A stretch of 64,000 nucleotides of DNA, taken from Clitopilus passeckerianus (taxonomy: Eukaryota > Basidiomycota > Agaricomycetes > Agaricales > Entolomataceae). The number at the start of each line of letters is the position of its first letter. The stretch's first letter is position 1. The stretch spans positions 992,001 through 1,056,000 of the forward strand of contig CALYLX010000066.1 in assembly GCA_944990035.1 (NCBI GenBank). Reading direction: 5' to 3'. The notes beneath the pieces are model-generated. The model searched no databases. It had not been told where the DNA came from and saw only the letters and a program-made list of their open reading frames with translations. Position numbers and translations under genes: made by a program. Below are positions 1 through 11,095 of this stretch, piece after piece.

Positions 1-676
1 GTTGAGTAGTACATTAATTAATACATGTCAAGCAGTCGGAATGCAGTCATTTATCAACTCACTTTGCTCAGCTGGGGTCTCGGGTAGTTCACCGCTCAGC
101 TTTCCAGAGTGCGGGCCGTCGTCGATGCATGCTTGGATGCAAGAACGCTGTAAGTCGGACTTGCAGGACCGGGAACAGTCGGCGAAGAATGGACTTCCGG
201 GTGCTGTTTGGACGAGCCTGGTGCACGGGTGTAATGCGCAGGGGGGTGGCGCTAACCGACGATCCCAAAAAAAAACAGAGTTTAGTGACGTTTGGCTCGA
301 TCATATCTCGATTAAATTTCCACGCTTATCCTCGACCCATATTCAGGTAATTTTCGATGCTTCCAATTGGAGGGTGCTTCAGTCCCCTTTCCCCAAGGCC
401 GAGACCTCGTGAAGGAGGGCCTTGCAATCGCGGGATACTTTCACTCTGCTACTATTTCGCTCTGGTTGCTACTGCTTCGCCGCACAATAGCCACTGTTAC
501 GGTTGTCAGCGGCTGCGAGCGCTACTTGTTGGATTTTTCTTCTGCCAGTGATTGGTTACGGGGATAGACTATGGCAATAGTACCCTTACCATGACATGCA
601 TGACACACCATAGCCGAAGGGTCCCTTTCCGTCTTATATGGAATGCTGCCGTCATTGACCTGACCAGTATTCGAAG
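1..676. other. Left-edge intergenic sequence
   Basis: Several overlapping open frames are present on both strands, none with a recognisable domain, conserved motif or convincing splice structure. It is probably intergenic or the distal promoter of the downstream membrane-protein gene. A gene truncated at the window edge cannot be excluded. Confidence 0.4.
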
Positions 677-684
677 TATATATA
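677..684 (+). promoter_or_regulatory. TATA box of the DUF6533 gene
   Basis: TATATAAA lies 62 bp upstream of the ATG chosen at 746, a spacing that recurs before other genes here. It supports the 746 start rather than the later ATG at 808, which falls inside the first intron of the model. Confidence 0.5.
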
Positions 685-745
685 AACACCGATATCCGAT
701 CTCATGAGTTGCTAGGGCTCTGTCCATCCATCCGAAGCGGTAGTA

Positions 746-2053
746 ATGCTGGCTTCCCCTCATCTCCTTCGGAATTCTTCCTACTGTGAGTGGTAGCCGT
801 TCCCACCATGACCTCACTGCCTAACTCTCTGTCCGAAAGTGGCGTCGTTGATTTGCGCCCTCTTGGAAACGGCGTTGGTCTGGTCTCAGGAATACCAATA
901 CATCTGGAAGTGCGTCTACGTCACCGCGCCGTCCTTGATCAATCGCAGTGCTCATCTTTTCCGGGACCAGGAGTCGGTCCACCATTGTCAAATGGCTATA
1001 TCTTTTCTCCAGATATACCTCGATTGCCGTGCAGATGTGAGTATGGTACACATTATCGTGTTCCATTGGTTTGAAATCAGTATGTTTCCAGTACATCCTG
1101 TGCCTTGCTGCTCGGACCTCTCTCCTCGAACGAAATCCCCCAAAGAACCTGTAAAATATGGTTCGCCTTCCTCATTACCGCGATCCTGTGCTTGTACATG
1201 GCTCTAGAAGCAACACTGACCATTCGAGGTGCAACCTACTATGCACGCTATATGCCACATAATGCTAATATGAATACATTGCTGCTAGTCTGGGTTCTTT
1301 ACCGTCAGGATAAAGCGACAAGATCATTTATCGTGTTGACCTTTACGACCGGATTATTCTTCAACACTACCTGCAGTATCAAGACGTTCATTCGTCTGAA
1401 ATACAACTCTCATTGCATTGCGTACAACGCACCAAACGAGTTCATTTATATGACGTATGTTCTGTTTCTGTCTCGCAGAATCATGGCTTGAGGATTCTTG
1501 CAGAGGATTAATCGCTGCGAATCAGCTCTTGTTGGTCCTCCTTACCATGTACAAGAAGCGCGTCGCCGACAGAGATGGGTGGTCGAAGGTACCCGCGATT
1601 AGGATATTGATTCGGGACGCTGCATGGATATTCGTAGCGATGGCAGGTGAGCACTTTGGTCGAAGTTTATGCTCTTACTTAAATTGCGCATATTAGCCAT
1701 TATCATGTCGGTAGCTCCATACACCTTTAAAGTGGCTATTCCAGCTCACTTCATGCTCGCGTGAGCACATTCTCGCCTCTTTTCTGCATGATGTTTATCC
1801 CATAACGCTATCTAGTTGGCCAATCACCGTTGTGCCAGTCATGGTGGGTCACCATAATTTTCTCGGGAATTGCCCACTAATAGTTGACTTCGTTTTCTAG
1901 ACCTGCCGAATCATCCTAAATATGACTGCCCTGGACACGCCTGAAGCCACGGTCCAAACAGAACTCTCGACGAATGTGAATATCCAGCTTTCAACATTAA
2001 TCCTTGGCGCGCCTGCATCAGCACAGATTGCAGAATGCCATCGACAAGGCTAG
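746..2053 (+). CDS. DUF6533-family multi-pass membrane protein
   Basis: Nine exons can be read by following family conservation: 746-785, 840-909, 971-1036, 1092-1228, 1289-1454, 1504-1646, 1697-1760, 1816-1843 and 1901-2053, giving about 288 residues. The N-terminal block has the DUF6533 layout: a helix starting YLASLICALLETAL, then EYQYIWK, then STIVKWLYLFSRYTS. Later segments are hydrophobic helices typical of this Agaricomycete family: the TIRVWVLYRQDK loop, a helix around GLIAANQLLLVLLTMYKKR, and the last helix pair before TCRIILNM. The protein is predicted to be a seven-helix integral membrane protein. The family is large in mushrooms and its function is unknown; receptor-like roles have only been guessed from topology. 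All introns are GT-AG and 49-61 bp where measured. The family call is firm; individual splice sites less so. Confidence 0.8.
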
Positions 2054-2428
2054 CGTATGGAGCTTTTGAGAAAGGTCTATTGATATCAACTGAATATTAC
2101 TTTATCTGAGGCAGATACTGTCGAAGTTAATTTACTAATGTACATTGGGATTGTCGCGTTGAGTACGGTAATACAGTGGGCGGAATGCGGTCGTCATGTA
2201 TCGTGAAAATCCAAGAATGTGTTCAATGATTTGGATCAACCAGCAAGCTGAAGAAGATCAACGTATAAATATGCAAGCAGATGGCAGATGCGTAGTGAAA
2301 ACGTATGCTGGTGTCTACAGGCTCCGTATCAAGAAGTATCCACAAACGCAAACGAACTAAATACGAAACACATATAAAGAACTGGAATAAGCAAGTTATG
2401 CAGAATACGGGAAAAAACTGGTCCCATG
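2054..2428. other. Convergent intergenic gap
   Basis: This gap separates the 3' ends of the DUF6533 gene (+) and the copper-fist gene (-). It is AT-rich, has no supported coding sequence, and presumably holds both 3' UTRs and polyadenylation signals. Confidence 0.5.
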
Positions 2429-4886
2429 TTACCAGAACCCGGTTTCCCCAGCGAAACGGTCGGAAGCGTAGCCATCCCCGTCCGAATCAGAAGCCATGCT
2501 CTTCGAATATGCGACTGAAAGGGCGCCTCCGAGTTCACCAGGCATGGTATTGGCGAAGCTCGTCATCTGTAACTGCAGGCTGGAGGACGACGCGGAAGGC
2601 GGGGAGACACTCCTTGAAGCCGGGGGCGAATAGAGGGAACTCGAACTTTGAACGGACACCGAGGAGCCACGGACGCGTGAGTTCATGTCATTGGCGTTGT
2701 GGAGGGTGAAGTCCATCCTGGTATCCATCATGGCGGGTAAATTGGGAGTGGACGGGGACGTGATTACTTGACTGGGATAAGGGTTTGAGCCTTGGGGTTT
2801 GATGGCATGGCCAGGCTCCTGGCCAGCGTTTCCCATGATGTGATCCCTATGGTCAAATGTGGAGGTGTTGGCAGCCATGCTCGCTTCGTTGGGGGAGTGC
2901 GTCACAGGAGATGCGGATGAAGTACGAGTCCGATCAAGGGCATTGAGGCGTTCGCGACCATGGCCACCAGAGCCAGAGTGGCTGGTGATATGTCCAGCGC
3001 TCTCCGAGTAGCTCCGCAGCATGTCGTTGTACGGATCTACAAGCATGCCAGAGGATGCATCGTCATAGTTACTCCTCGAGTCCAACTGATCAGAAGGGAA
3101 AAGCATCTCTTGGCGACAGTCATATCCGCCTTCTTTGTCAATTTCGCAGTGGCACTCGTCAGGTTTGCATTTGCAGAGTACGCCGCAACATGGCTGAACT
3201 TGGTAAGCGCCGACACCAGTGGGATCAGTGAAGGATGCTAGACGGGTTTCTCGTAGGAAACCTTCAAGATCCGACGTGTTGTGCGATATCGAATGAAGAG
3301 CGGAGGGGTCTACAAGGGCAGCAGTAAGCCGAGGAGTCTGCTTGGTCTGGCCGTCATCAGAGACGGGGGACGGGGTCGACGACATGGAAGATACGTCTGT
3401 TTGAATCTGGGCGGAAGATCCAGGGAGCTGAGATATCTGTCGTATCCAGTCGTCAATGGATTCGCTGCCATAGGCGTCGTATATTGACAAGGATGTATCT
3501 GATGGAAGGGATGCCGGAAGTGCAAGGATGGTGCAATCGAGACATGAGGTACACTGCCCTGGGTTCATGCAAGACGAATATGCGGATGACAGGGGTATAG
3601 AAGCTGCATTCTTTGCATTATGCTGGAAGCACCCGGGGCAAAGACAGCTATCACCGCAATTGCACGAAGAGGGGAAAGGGGGGATGAACGTAGATAGATC
3701 GTTATTGGGCTGGAATATTTCAGCGTTCGTGGACGCTTCATCTTGCCTTGGCTCTGGGTGAGTGGCCGCTTCCTCTAAAGCACGAAGTTGTTCTCGAAGT
3801 ATACATTCTTCAGAAGATATGGTCGAAACATCAGATGGGGGATCAAAGGGTTGGTGGGACTGGGATATTGAGAATCGATCCTGGGGAAGTGAGAGTTGGC
3901 TGCCATCAGGCTCGCCAACCAAAACAGGCTCCCGCGCATAATCGTAGGCGCGCCCGTAGGGGCTGAAAGCAGCATCGTGGCCATGATGACGAACGTGGGC
4001 ATGAGCAACTCCAGACGAAGGGTCGTGCGCAAGGTCTGTGCTTGATCTGATACCATTCGTGGGTCGAGGGAGTACGGGGCGTAGTTCCGCAAGACGTGCA
4101 AGAATATGCGATGCATTTGGTACACCATCCTCAAAAGCATTGGCTGGCTCTGAAGCACCTCTAGAAGACGAGGGGCCGGGCGGTGTCGCATCGGACTTCT
4201 TAGACTTCCTGCGCGGGGCATGTTTTCTAGGCCACCAGCAACCGCAGGCCTCGTCAGATTTACAGCAGCAATTCTTTTGGTTGGTTCCTGAGGTATGATC
4301 AGTACGCTAGGGAGAAGGAGACTAGGGGTCGCCTAGCGAAAGGTCGCATACCGCCAGTGTCTGAAGCAGATGCAGATCCTGAGGACCTGGATACGGCAGG
4401 AAGAGCAACCGACGATCCCATGGCTTCAGGAAGCCCTTCAGGGAACGCGGCGCTACCTGGGATCAAAGTGTGTCCTGCATGCAGAAGGAGCCTTATGGCT
4501 GAGCTAACGATTGACAACTAGAGTCGGTGGTGCAACACACCTTTTTTAATGCCAGGCGTTTCTTTGGGAAGTTGATCTTCCTTACCCTCGCAGATACATT
4601 TGATATGAACTTGTTTTGTTTTTCGCAGTTGCCTACAGTGTTCACATTGTGTTATGGGACGGCCTTTCTTTTTGATTTCGAACAGAGGCCGATCTGTGTG
4701 CCGACATGTTGAGGACCTGTGTCCTTTGATACACGTCTCGCTAAAAAGATGTTAGTTGAGTTGTCTAGAGCACCAAAAGGTGACTATATGCGGCTCACCA
4801 TGCGTATTTATTGCCATTGAGGAGAACCTACTCAATGATGAGCAAGACGCTCTCGAAAACTACCACGGCAAGATAAAACTCACCAT
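2429..4886 (-). CDS. Copper-fist transcription factor (Mac1/Cuf1 type)
   Basis: Five coding exons on the minus strand: 4884-4886, 4799-4827, 4541-4740, 4352-4498 and 2429-4287, about 745 residues. The first exon is only the ATG; the second encodes VLLNGNKYAC. The first ~60 residues form a full copper fist: the zinc-binding C-x2-C-x8-C-x-H pattern in ACETCIKGHRSSTCRH, the KKGRP minor-groove motif, and the second half QCEHCRQLRKTKQVHIKC. Downstream are four Cys clusters: CCCKSDEACGC, the Mac1/Cuf1-like CNCGDSCLCPGC followed by FQHN, CMNPGQCTSCLDC, and CCGVLCKCKPDECHC. Such clusters bind Cu(I) and tune activity in the yeast relatives. The rest is Ser/Pro-rich and probably disordered. It should be a nuclear regulator of copper uptake or detoxification genes; which direction cannot be told from sequence. 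The family call is secure. Confidence 0.9.
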
Positions 4887-7145
4887 TGTGGATGTTATTG
4901 AAGGTGGGCTCGCTATGGGATTTCTCCCAGCCAACGACGTGGCAAGCGACTGTTATTGAGAGTTCAACAATTGACAACTCGAGGTGGGGAATGTGAACAA
5001 CATCTGAACGGCGGCGGAGGCTAGTTAATGGGCTCTGTTGACTGTAGTTGACAGGCCCGAGCTCCTTGTTGAGCGCACGGACCATACACCGCAATTTGAC
5101 CGGGTAAATATGGATAAATATTGAATTGTCGCCCATCGGCCTATTGGCCCGGATTTTCCGGAGGGTCATCTTGCGAAAGGACATCATGCCATCTGATGAA
5201 TGGGATCCAAAAAGTGCCTCGCTGTACCCTGGGTGAAATTCGCCAGAGGTTGCCAGTCGCCATTCTCTGGACCCGCCGCTCGCCAATCTTTTGACCCCCT
5301 TCAGGTTGTCGTTCTTGCAGAACATGTGCATCCCCAGATATTTACTCGATACCCGAGATGGTTGTTCAAATTGCAGTTCTCATGTTTTCCCCAAATCGCG
5401 TCTGCCATTCGACAATTGACATCCAGCCACCGCCAGCCATGACGCATGACCTTCTGTTAGGCGGCTGAAATCCCTCAGGAAACAGAAAGACATCTCCTTA
5501 TTGTAGATATCCACTTACAGTGATAGAGTCGGCAGAGTGCTGCTTTCCCTGACTAATTTAGCGGGTGAATTGACCTATGCATCTACGCCCACGCTACTTC
5601 CAAGCATCTGCCCCGTTACTGTGCTCCTAAGTGCTGTGTACCAGGAAGGGCTTAGTCGCGTTGCAACCTTGATTCTCCACTTGATTTGCTTTGCCCAACC
5701 AGCGGCTTGTCACCCCAACGGACCTGCATCCCATGCACGTCTTGCGCAAATCCATATATTCAGCCACACGGAAGCAACGCACCCGGAGGTTCTTGTCTTG
5801 TGTTCTTGGACGACACGATCGTGCGTGGTGGGCACTGCATCCAATTCGTTATCTACCCTGGAATTAAGTCATTTATCCTAGCCTCTTCCACCCTTCCAAG
5901 GCTCTCAACATGGCGGGGTTGAACGCATGTATAGATCAGAGCGTACATCAAAGTCCCGAAAGTCAAATCACCACGACTTGATCAAGCTTGTGTACGAGGT
6001 ACATCGGAACGGCACTTTGCTCATCGCGAAGCCACCGCCGACGTCGTTTGTGTACGATAAAAATACATCCACCCAAATTTAACAACGCACATCCTTCCTG
6101 AAACCAGACGCCGTTTCCTTCGGAGGTAGAGCGGCTAAGCCAATCGTAGCTATCTCTTGTACCCCTCAGTTGACTGGTACCTGTTCCCACTCCTCCACAC
6201 CTGGCTATGACAGCCTTCTCGTAACGCGCTATCAAGGCATGTCGTACATATGCTTACCATGACTCGTGATGAACCTCCATAGAGCGGAAGACTAGTTGGA
6301 TTACTCGGTATCCCCAAGGTCTTCCTCGGACACCGCCTCCCACATCATGACGACACCTTCCCACATCATATCCTGAGGCCTGTGAAGTCTTGAGTCGGTA
6401 AACTGAGCCGAGGCTACATGTTCTTCTATGAAGTGTCAACATTCTTGCGGTTGACACTTCATGATCGGCATGTTGATGGCTTCTTTCTAAGTCCTGTGCA
6501 GATGCAACCGCCAATAATCCTGGCGGACTGGGCCACTGGATCCTATTAGGACTCATGAGAGCGGTGGTTTACATTACAGGCCAAGCTAGCCTCTCCTCTA
6601 ACCTCTAAGAAATCTCAGGATTATGCATACCCTCTTTGCTATTCAATTGGTGCCATCGTATTTGTTTGACAGGCATACGCCGCGCATAAATCCCGCAGAG
6701 AGTGATTATGCTATCTGTCCCTATAGTTAAGCTTGTTATACACAAATCAGATACAAACAAGTGAGGCTGTAGTAGGAATACTGCGACTCGCTCAAATATT
6801 ACAGTCATGTACCTTCAAATCTGGTTTTGCTTCAGACACGGACCCGGATTGTTTGGCTAGCTTTTTGAGTGATTTGTGCTACGTTCTACTTTATGAGCTT
6901 GCGATGTGACCAGAAGTTTGAGTGCTTCTCCGTATATGTGCCCTAGACGTTCTTCAGAATGGGCTTCGCGCCCCTTCTCTGAATTTGAGGGCCAGCTTAG
7001 TGAATGGCCCGTTTTAGGGCACGCGTTAATTGTTTCTGATTGGTGTTTCCGAGTTCCGTGAGCCGACTTGCTTGGATCCGTTACTTGAGGACGACTCCGT
7101 CGACTGGCCTCCACGACAATCTACATTGACCTGGATTTATTCCCC
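4887..7145. other. Long intergenic region
   Basis: About 2.2 kb lies between the divergent copper-fist (-) and HMG-CoA lyase (+) genes. The open frames have no recognisable domain or coherent exon chain. The first part must hold the copper-fist promoter and 5' leader. A perfect 13 bp stem-loop sits at 6428-6462. A lineage-specific gene or long non-coding RNA cannot be ruled out. Confidence 0.4.
6428..6462. repeat. Perfect 13 bp inverted repeat (stem-loop)
   Basis: ATGAAGTGTCAAC at 6428-6440 is matched exactly by its reverse complement at 6450-6462, with a 9 base loop. No gene overlaps it. It could be a factor-binding palindrome, an RNA hairpin or a relic of a small transposon; no flanking duplication was recognised. 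Confidence 0.7.
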
Positions 7146-7154
7146 TATATATAA
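7146..7154 (+). promoter_or_regulatory. TATA box of HMG-CoA lyase gene
   Basis: TATATATAA lies about 70 bp upstream of the ATG at 7222 and supports that start over the longer open frame upstream. Confidence 0.45.
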
Positions 7155-7221
7155 TCCTATTTGGACCCGATACATGTGCAACAACCTCCTGCAGATAGCC
7201 AGCTTCCTGAAGATACCAACA

Positions 7222-8428
7222 ATGTCGATATTGTCACAACTACCCTGGCAGACTCTTCGCCATACGTCAAAACGATGTGCACAAAGGTCGTTTGCTACCG
7301 CAGCAGCTTCTAACAATCTCGTAAACATTGTAGAAGTCGGTCCGAGGGATGGCCTCCAGAATGAGAAAGGTGTCATCCCAGTGGATGTCAAGGTTGAGCT
7401 CATCAACCGGTTAGGAAAAGCCGGGATGAAGTTCATCGAGGCAGGCAGCTTTGTGAGCCCTAAGTGGGTACCACAGGTGAGTCATTATTCTGAAAAACGT
7501 AGTTACAAATATGTCTAACACCCTGGCTACCCAGATGGCCGGTACAGCTGAGGTCATAACACAGATGGACCGACTCCCAAATGTCCACTACCCCGTTCTC
7601 GTTCCGAACCAAAAAGGCCTAGAGAACCTCTTGTCACTCCTATCTCAACACAGCAACTCTCCTCCACCTTCGGATGAGATTGCTATTTTTACGGCTGCAA
7701 CCGATGCTTTCACCAAGGCGAACCTGAATTGCACCACCACAGAGTCCCTCGCTAGGCTACGACCAGTCGCCGAAGAAGCCACTAAAAACGGCCTCCGTGT
7801 ACGAGGATATGTCAGCGTTGTCATTGAATGCCCTTACGCTGGAAAGACGGACTATTGGCAGGTGCGGGAGGTGGCGAAGGAGCTGCTGGAGATGGGATGT
7901 TATGAGGTCAGCCTGGGGGATACCGTGGGCCGGGGTACACCGCATAGTGTACAGGAGATGATTGAAGAAGTAAAGAAAAGTGTACCTGTAGAAAAGCTCG
8001 CTGGTCATGTGAGTTTTCAATCTTCTAGTCATGTGGGCTTGTAGACTGATCCTTGCCTACATTCCCAGTTCCACGATACGTATGGCACAGCAGTGGCTAA
8101 TGTCCTTGCCGCACTCTCTTCTGGTATTCGTACCATAGACTCATCTGTCGGTGGGCTCGGCGGATGTCCATATTCACCAGGCGCAACTGGCAATGTCGCC
8201 ACCGAAGATGTCCTCTACGCCCTCCAAGATTCAAACTATCGAGTCGCCGGCTCAAGCTCTTCCGGATCAATAGATCTCGACCAAATAGCTGACATTGGCT
8301 GGTGGATCAGCGAGAAGCTTGGAAGGGATAACGCAAGCAGGGTCGGCAGGGCTATTCGAGCGAAGAAAGTACGGGAGGAACGGTTGCGAGAAAAAGAACA
8401 GAAAGACAACCTGAAGTCCAAGCTATGA
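7222..8428 (+). CDS. Hydroxymethylglutaryl-CoA lyase, mitochondrial
   Basis: Three exons (7222-7476, 7535-8008, 8069-8428) encode about 362 residues, the normal size for the family. The enzyme cleaves 3-hydroxy-3-methylglutaryl-CoA to acetyl-CoA and acetoacetate, the last step of leucine breakdown. The first ~30 residues are basic and hydroxylated without acids ([18 protein letters not shown]), as in a mitochondrial presequence. Family motifs follow in order: the catalytic [24 protein letters not shown] spanning the first intron, [11 protein letters not shown], the metal-binding [13 protein letters not shown] spanning the second intron, and the signature with the catalytic Cys, [19 protein letters not shown]. 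The tail is Arg/Lys/Glu-rich. Both introns are GT-AG. No lesion is seen. This is a housekeeping gene with no evident link to its neighbours. Confidence 0.95.
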
Positions 8429-8913
8429 TCCGCTGACTTCTGACGGGCCGACACGCCTTGCTGCCATCGCACCTTTTCTCTTTCTGAGCCTCTTTCGCCA
8501 TTGTACTGTTGCTTATTTCTTGATTGTTATATCAATAGAGAACGAATGCAAGCCGATGCTTCTTTTTACTCCGAGGGGCGGAAAAATGCCTCAGTTGTAC
8601 AAGATCTGCCTCGTGGATGCTCATGCATCAGTGTTGTGGAGCAATATTTCGCGAAGTTCATCCTTCGGCTGACCATGTCAACTTGGTCACGAAGTGTAGC
8701 TCGGCGCACGTCATTACCTCTGACCTGACCTTGTGACGTTCCTACAACCGATGAACATCCACATTCGTCGGAATAGAGTGGACTCCAACTGTGCTGAAGA
8801 GGGGTATGCTCCTTGTTCGACGACAAGTCTCTTGGGACCGACAAAGAGCAAGAAAGGGCACTTTGACAAGGAAGATTAAAGCACACGAACGGTTGGAATA
8901 CTAGAGCCTCTCG
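8429..8913. other. Intergenic, distal promoter of AA9 array
   Basis: No gene is supported. The stretch is the upstream part of the AA9 duplication unit: an AAATGCCTCA element near 8582-8593 recurs upstream of other AA9 copies, as do short matches around 8760-8865 to the region near 10690-10790. Confidence 0.5.
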
Positions 8914-8983
8914 CCGGTTCGGATTCGTTGATACATCGGCAAGCGTGCTTTTTTTATACGCCTACTCGTCCTATGAGCTCACG
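8914..8983 (+). promoter_or_regulatory. Conserved AA9 promoter block, copy 1
   Basis: This ~70 bp block, starting about 261 bp before the AA9-1 ATG, is recognisably the same as blocks at 10830, 12375 and 14320. Shared landmarks are TCGT followed by a CAAT/GATACATC-like segment, a T-rich or TATA-like stretch, then CT(A/C)(C/T)T-GTCC and TGAC/TGAG-TTCAC-like sequence. Either it is a shared control element or simply part of the duplicated unit. Confidence 0.55.
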
Positions 8984-9174
8984 ATGTACCGCATACAGCT
9001 CAGTAATCGCAATTCACTCACAGGCCATCATGCGGCAGTCTCAAAATAACTCATCGCATTCTACATTTAGCTCGCTGGAAACTCTTGAAATGCGGGCCGA
9101 AGAGGAAGAGTGAAGTATTAAAGGCAGGGGGAGACTGCATTCGAAACACAGACTTGCGCCTGGTGTTTCCAAGA

Positions 9175-10359
9175 ATGAAGCTTCTCTCATCTTTGGTGCT
9201 TTCCTTGACCGCCGCTGTAGCTTCAGCGCACTGTGAGTTGCCTTCCTCGATCCATTCAGCTTGCTTATTGACTTACTATTCGTGCAGACACCTTCCCCAA
9301 TCTCATTGTGAATGGGGCTGTCACGCCCGATTGGCAATACGTTCGGGAGACGGACAACCACTTCAGCAATGGTCCTGTAAGTGTTTCTCTCCACCCTTCT
9401 TTCGTTATGAGGCTTCTGATAACAGGAACTTAGGTCACTGATGTCACGGATCCCAACTTCCGTTGCTACAACGTCGAGACCCAGCTTACTGCTCAGACAT
9501 ACACAGTCGCCGCCGGCACGAGTATCGGTATCCAGAGCAATGGTAATATTTATCACCCAGGTGTACGTTGAGAATTGTCCCCTTTGTTTGCATGTCTCCT
9601 GATATTTCCTAGGTTGTCAACATTTACATGGCGAAGGCACCCTCTAACGTTACTGGATGGGATGGTTCTGGAAACGTTTGGTTCAAGGTATAATAGCTCT
9701 CTGATTTCTATGGCATGGTCGTAACTGAGTTACCTGTCAGGTGTATGAAATCACTGCGAAAACCGATGGTGGCAGTACCATTACATTCCCTGCCGAAGGT
9801 CTGTGATGCTCGAAGAATCATGGGTACAAAAATTTGAATGTATCGTAGGTCTGACCGGTGTGAGCTTTACCCTCCCGAAGAACCTTCCCAACGGCCAGTT
9901 AGTATCCAGAATGCCCTTGATAGATCACCTTCTGACATGCATTACTCCAGGTACCTCGTCCGCATGGAAGCTCTGGCCTTGCATGCAGCTTCGACCTTCG
10001 GAGGCGCCCAATGGTACATCAGTTGCGCTCAGATCAACGTTACTGGTGGTGGAAGTGGCAACCCTGGCCCTCTGGTTGCCATCCCAGGCGTTTATACCGG
10101 CAATGTGAGTATAAGTAGTGATACTTTACACGTCCTCTCTGATCGCCGGCCTTCAATGCCCTCTAGGAACCCGGAATTCTGCTCAACATATACTACCGTA
10201 AGATTCTCGGGCCCTAAGCCCTATCCTCGTTCGATTTGCTCATTCAATTTATATAGCCGTCCCTGCCACTTACACCCAACCTGGTCCGGTGAGTAATTTC
10301 CGAGAGGTTTTACGTTTCAACGAATTTGACTCTGCCCTCAGGCTGTCTGGAGTGGTTGA
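9175..10359 (+). CDS. AA9 lytic polysaccharide monooxygenase (array copy 1)
   Basis: Ten exons (9175-9232, 9288-9376, 9434-9562, 9613-9687, 9741-9798, 9849-9897, 9951-10104, 10167-10197, 10257-10288, 10342-10359) encode about 230 residues. The 18 residue signal peptide ends just before His19, which becomes the N-terminal copper-binding His of the mature enzyme. The second His of the brace is in NIYHPGVVNIYMAK. The conserved Gln and axial Tyr region is GGAQWYISCAQINV, followed by the family tail [20 protein letters not shown] and TYTQPGP. The paired Cys residues (FRCY, YISC) are present. There is no CBM1; the chain ends at VWSG. The enzyme is secreted and oxidatively cleaves cellulose or related glucans with a copper ion and an electron donor. 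All splice sites are GT-AG. It is intact by reading. Confidence 0.93.
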
Positions 10360-10829
10360 AACCCAATTTACGATAGTCCTCTGTTCAGCTACTCACATTT
10401 GACCCTTGATCAATTGTACAATTCTTCCATCAACGAATTCTTATCATGCTTTCACATGCGCAAGCACCTGAGCATCAAGTGTCCATCTCAAGACCCGACC
10501 CTCCATCATACATCAAGCTCTAAATGTATGATACACGGGGTGTATATGACGCATGATCAGCCGAAGAAATACCCCGCATTCAACCAAGGTCAATCACCGC
10601 TGTCCATCGGCTAAACACTCCACTTGTCGGTCAGGAATGGATGCACCTCAGACGGCCCTACTCCGAGACTCCGAGAAAGGTCCAATTTCACTGGAGTAGA
10701 GTGGACACCAACGGCTCCGACCAGTGTCTATTTCTCAACCGCGGGGTTATCGACAGACAAGGAGCAAAGAACAGGACTTTGACATTTTACTCTCAAAACG
10801 AGCTGTTCAACGTAGAACAATTTCCCTCT
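10360..10829. other. Intergenic in AA9 array
   Basis: This is spacer between AA9-1 and the AA9-2 pseudogene. A variant of the shared element (AAGAAATACCCC) lies at 10563-10574. No coding sequence is seen. Confidence 0.5.
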
Positions 10830-10901
10830 CCAGGTTCTGTTTCGTCAATACATCAGTAGGTGTTCTTTTTATAAACATCTATTTGTCCAATGACTTCACG
10901 G
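10830..10901 (+). promoter_or_regulatory. Conserved AA9 promoter block, copy 2
   Basis: Homologous to the blocks before AA9-1, -3 and -4; it starts 266 bp before the ATG of the pseudogene. The core includes GTTTCGTCAATACATC and CCAATGACTTCAC. A TATAAAAAGG box follows at 11031-11040, so the pseudogene still has promoter-like sequence. Confidence 0.5.
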
Positions 10902-11095
10902 CATACTAAGGCAAGTCAGCAGGCGACGAATCGTCCACATGCCACATCTTTCGTTGGCTCAAACAGGGGGTCATGGCTCAAGTACCAGTTCTGGTCTGTC
11001 ACTGGCTTGAATCGGGCGGCCTTGGATTGGTATAAAAAGGAGAGGTAGATGGGTTCTACAGATCCAGAAATCCATGTTCATCGTTTTTTTGCAGA

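Noticed and set aside
4828..5331. 167-codon minus-strand frame upstream of the copper-fist gene
   Set aside because: It overlaps the first intron and start of the copper-fist gene and shows no motif; better explained as 5' leader and promoter.
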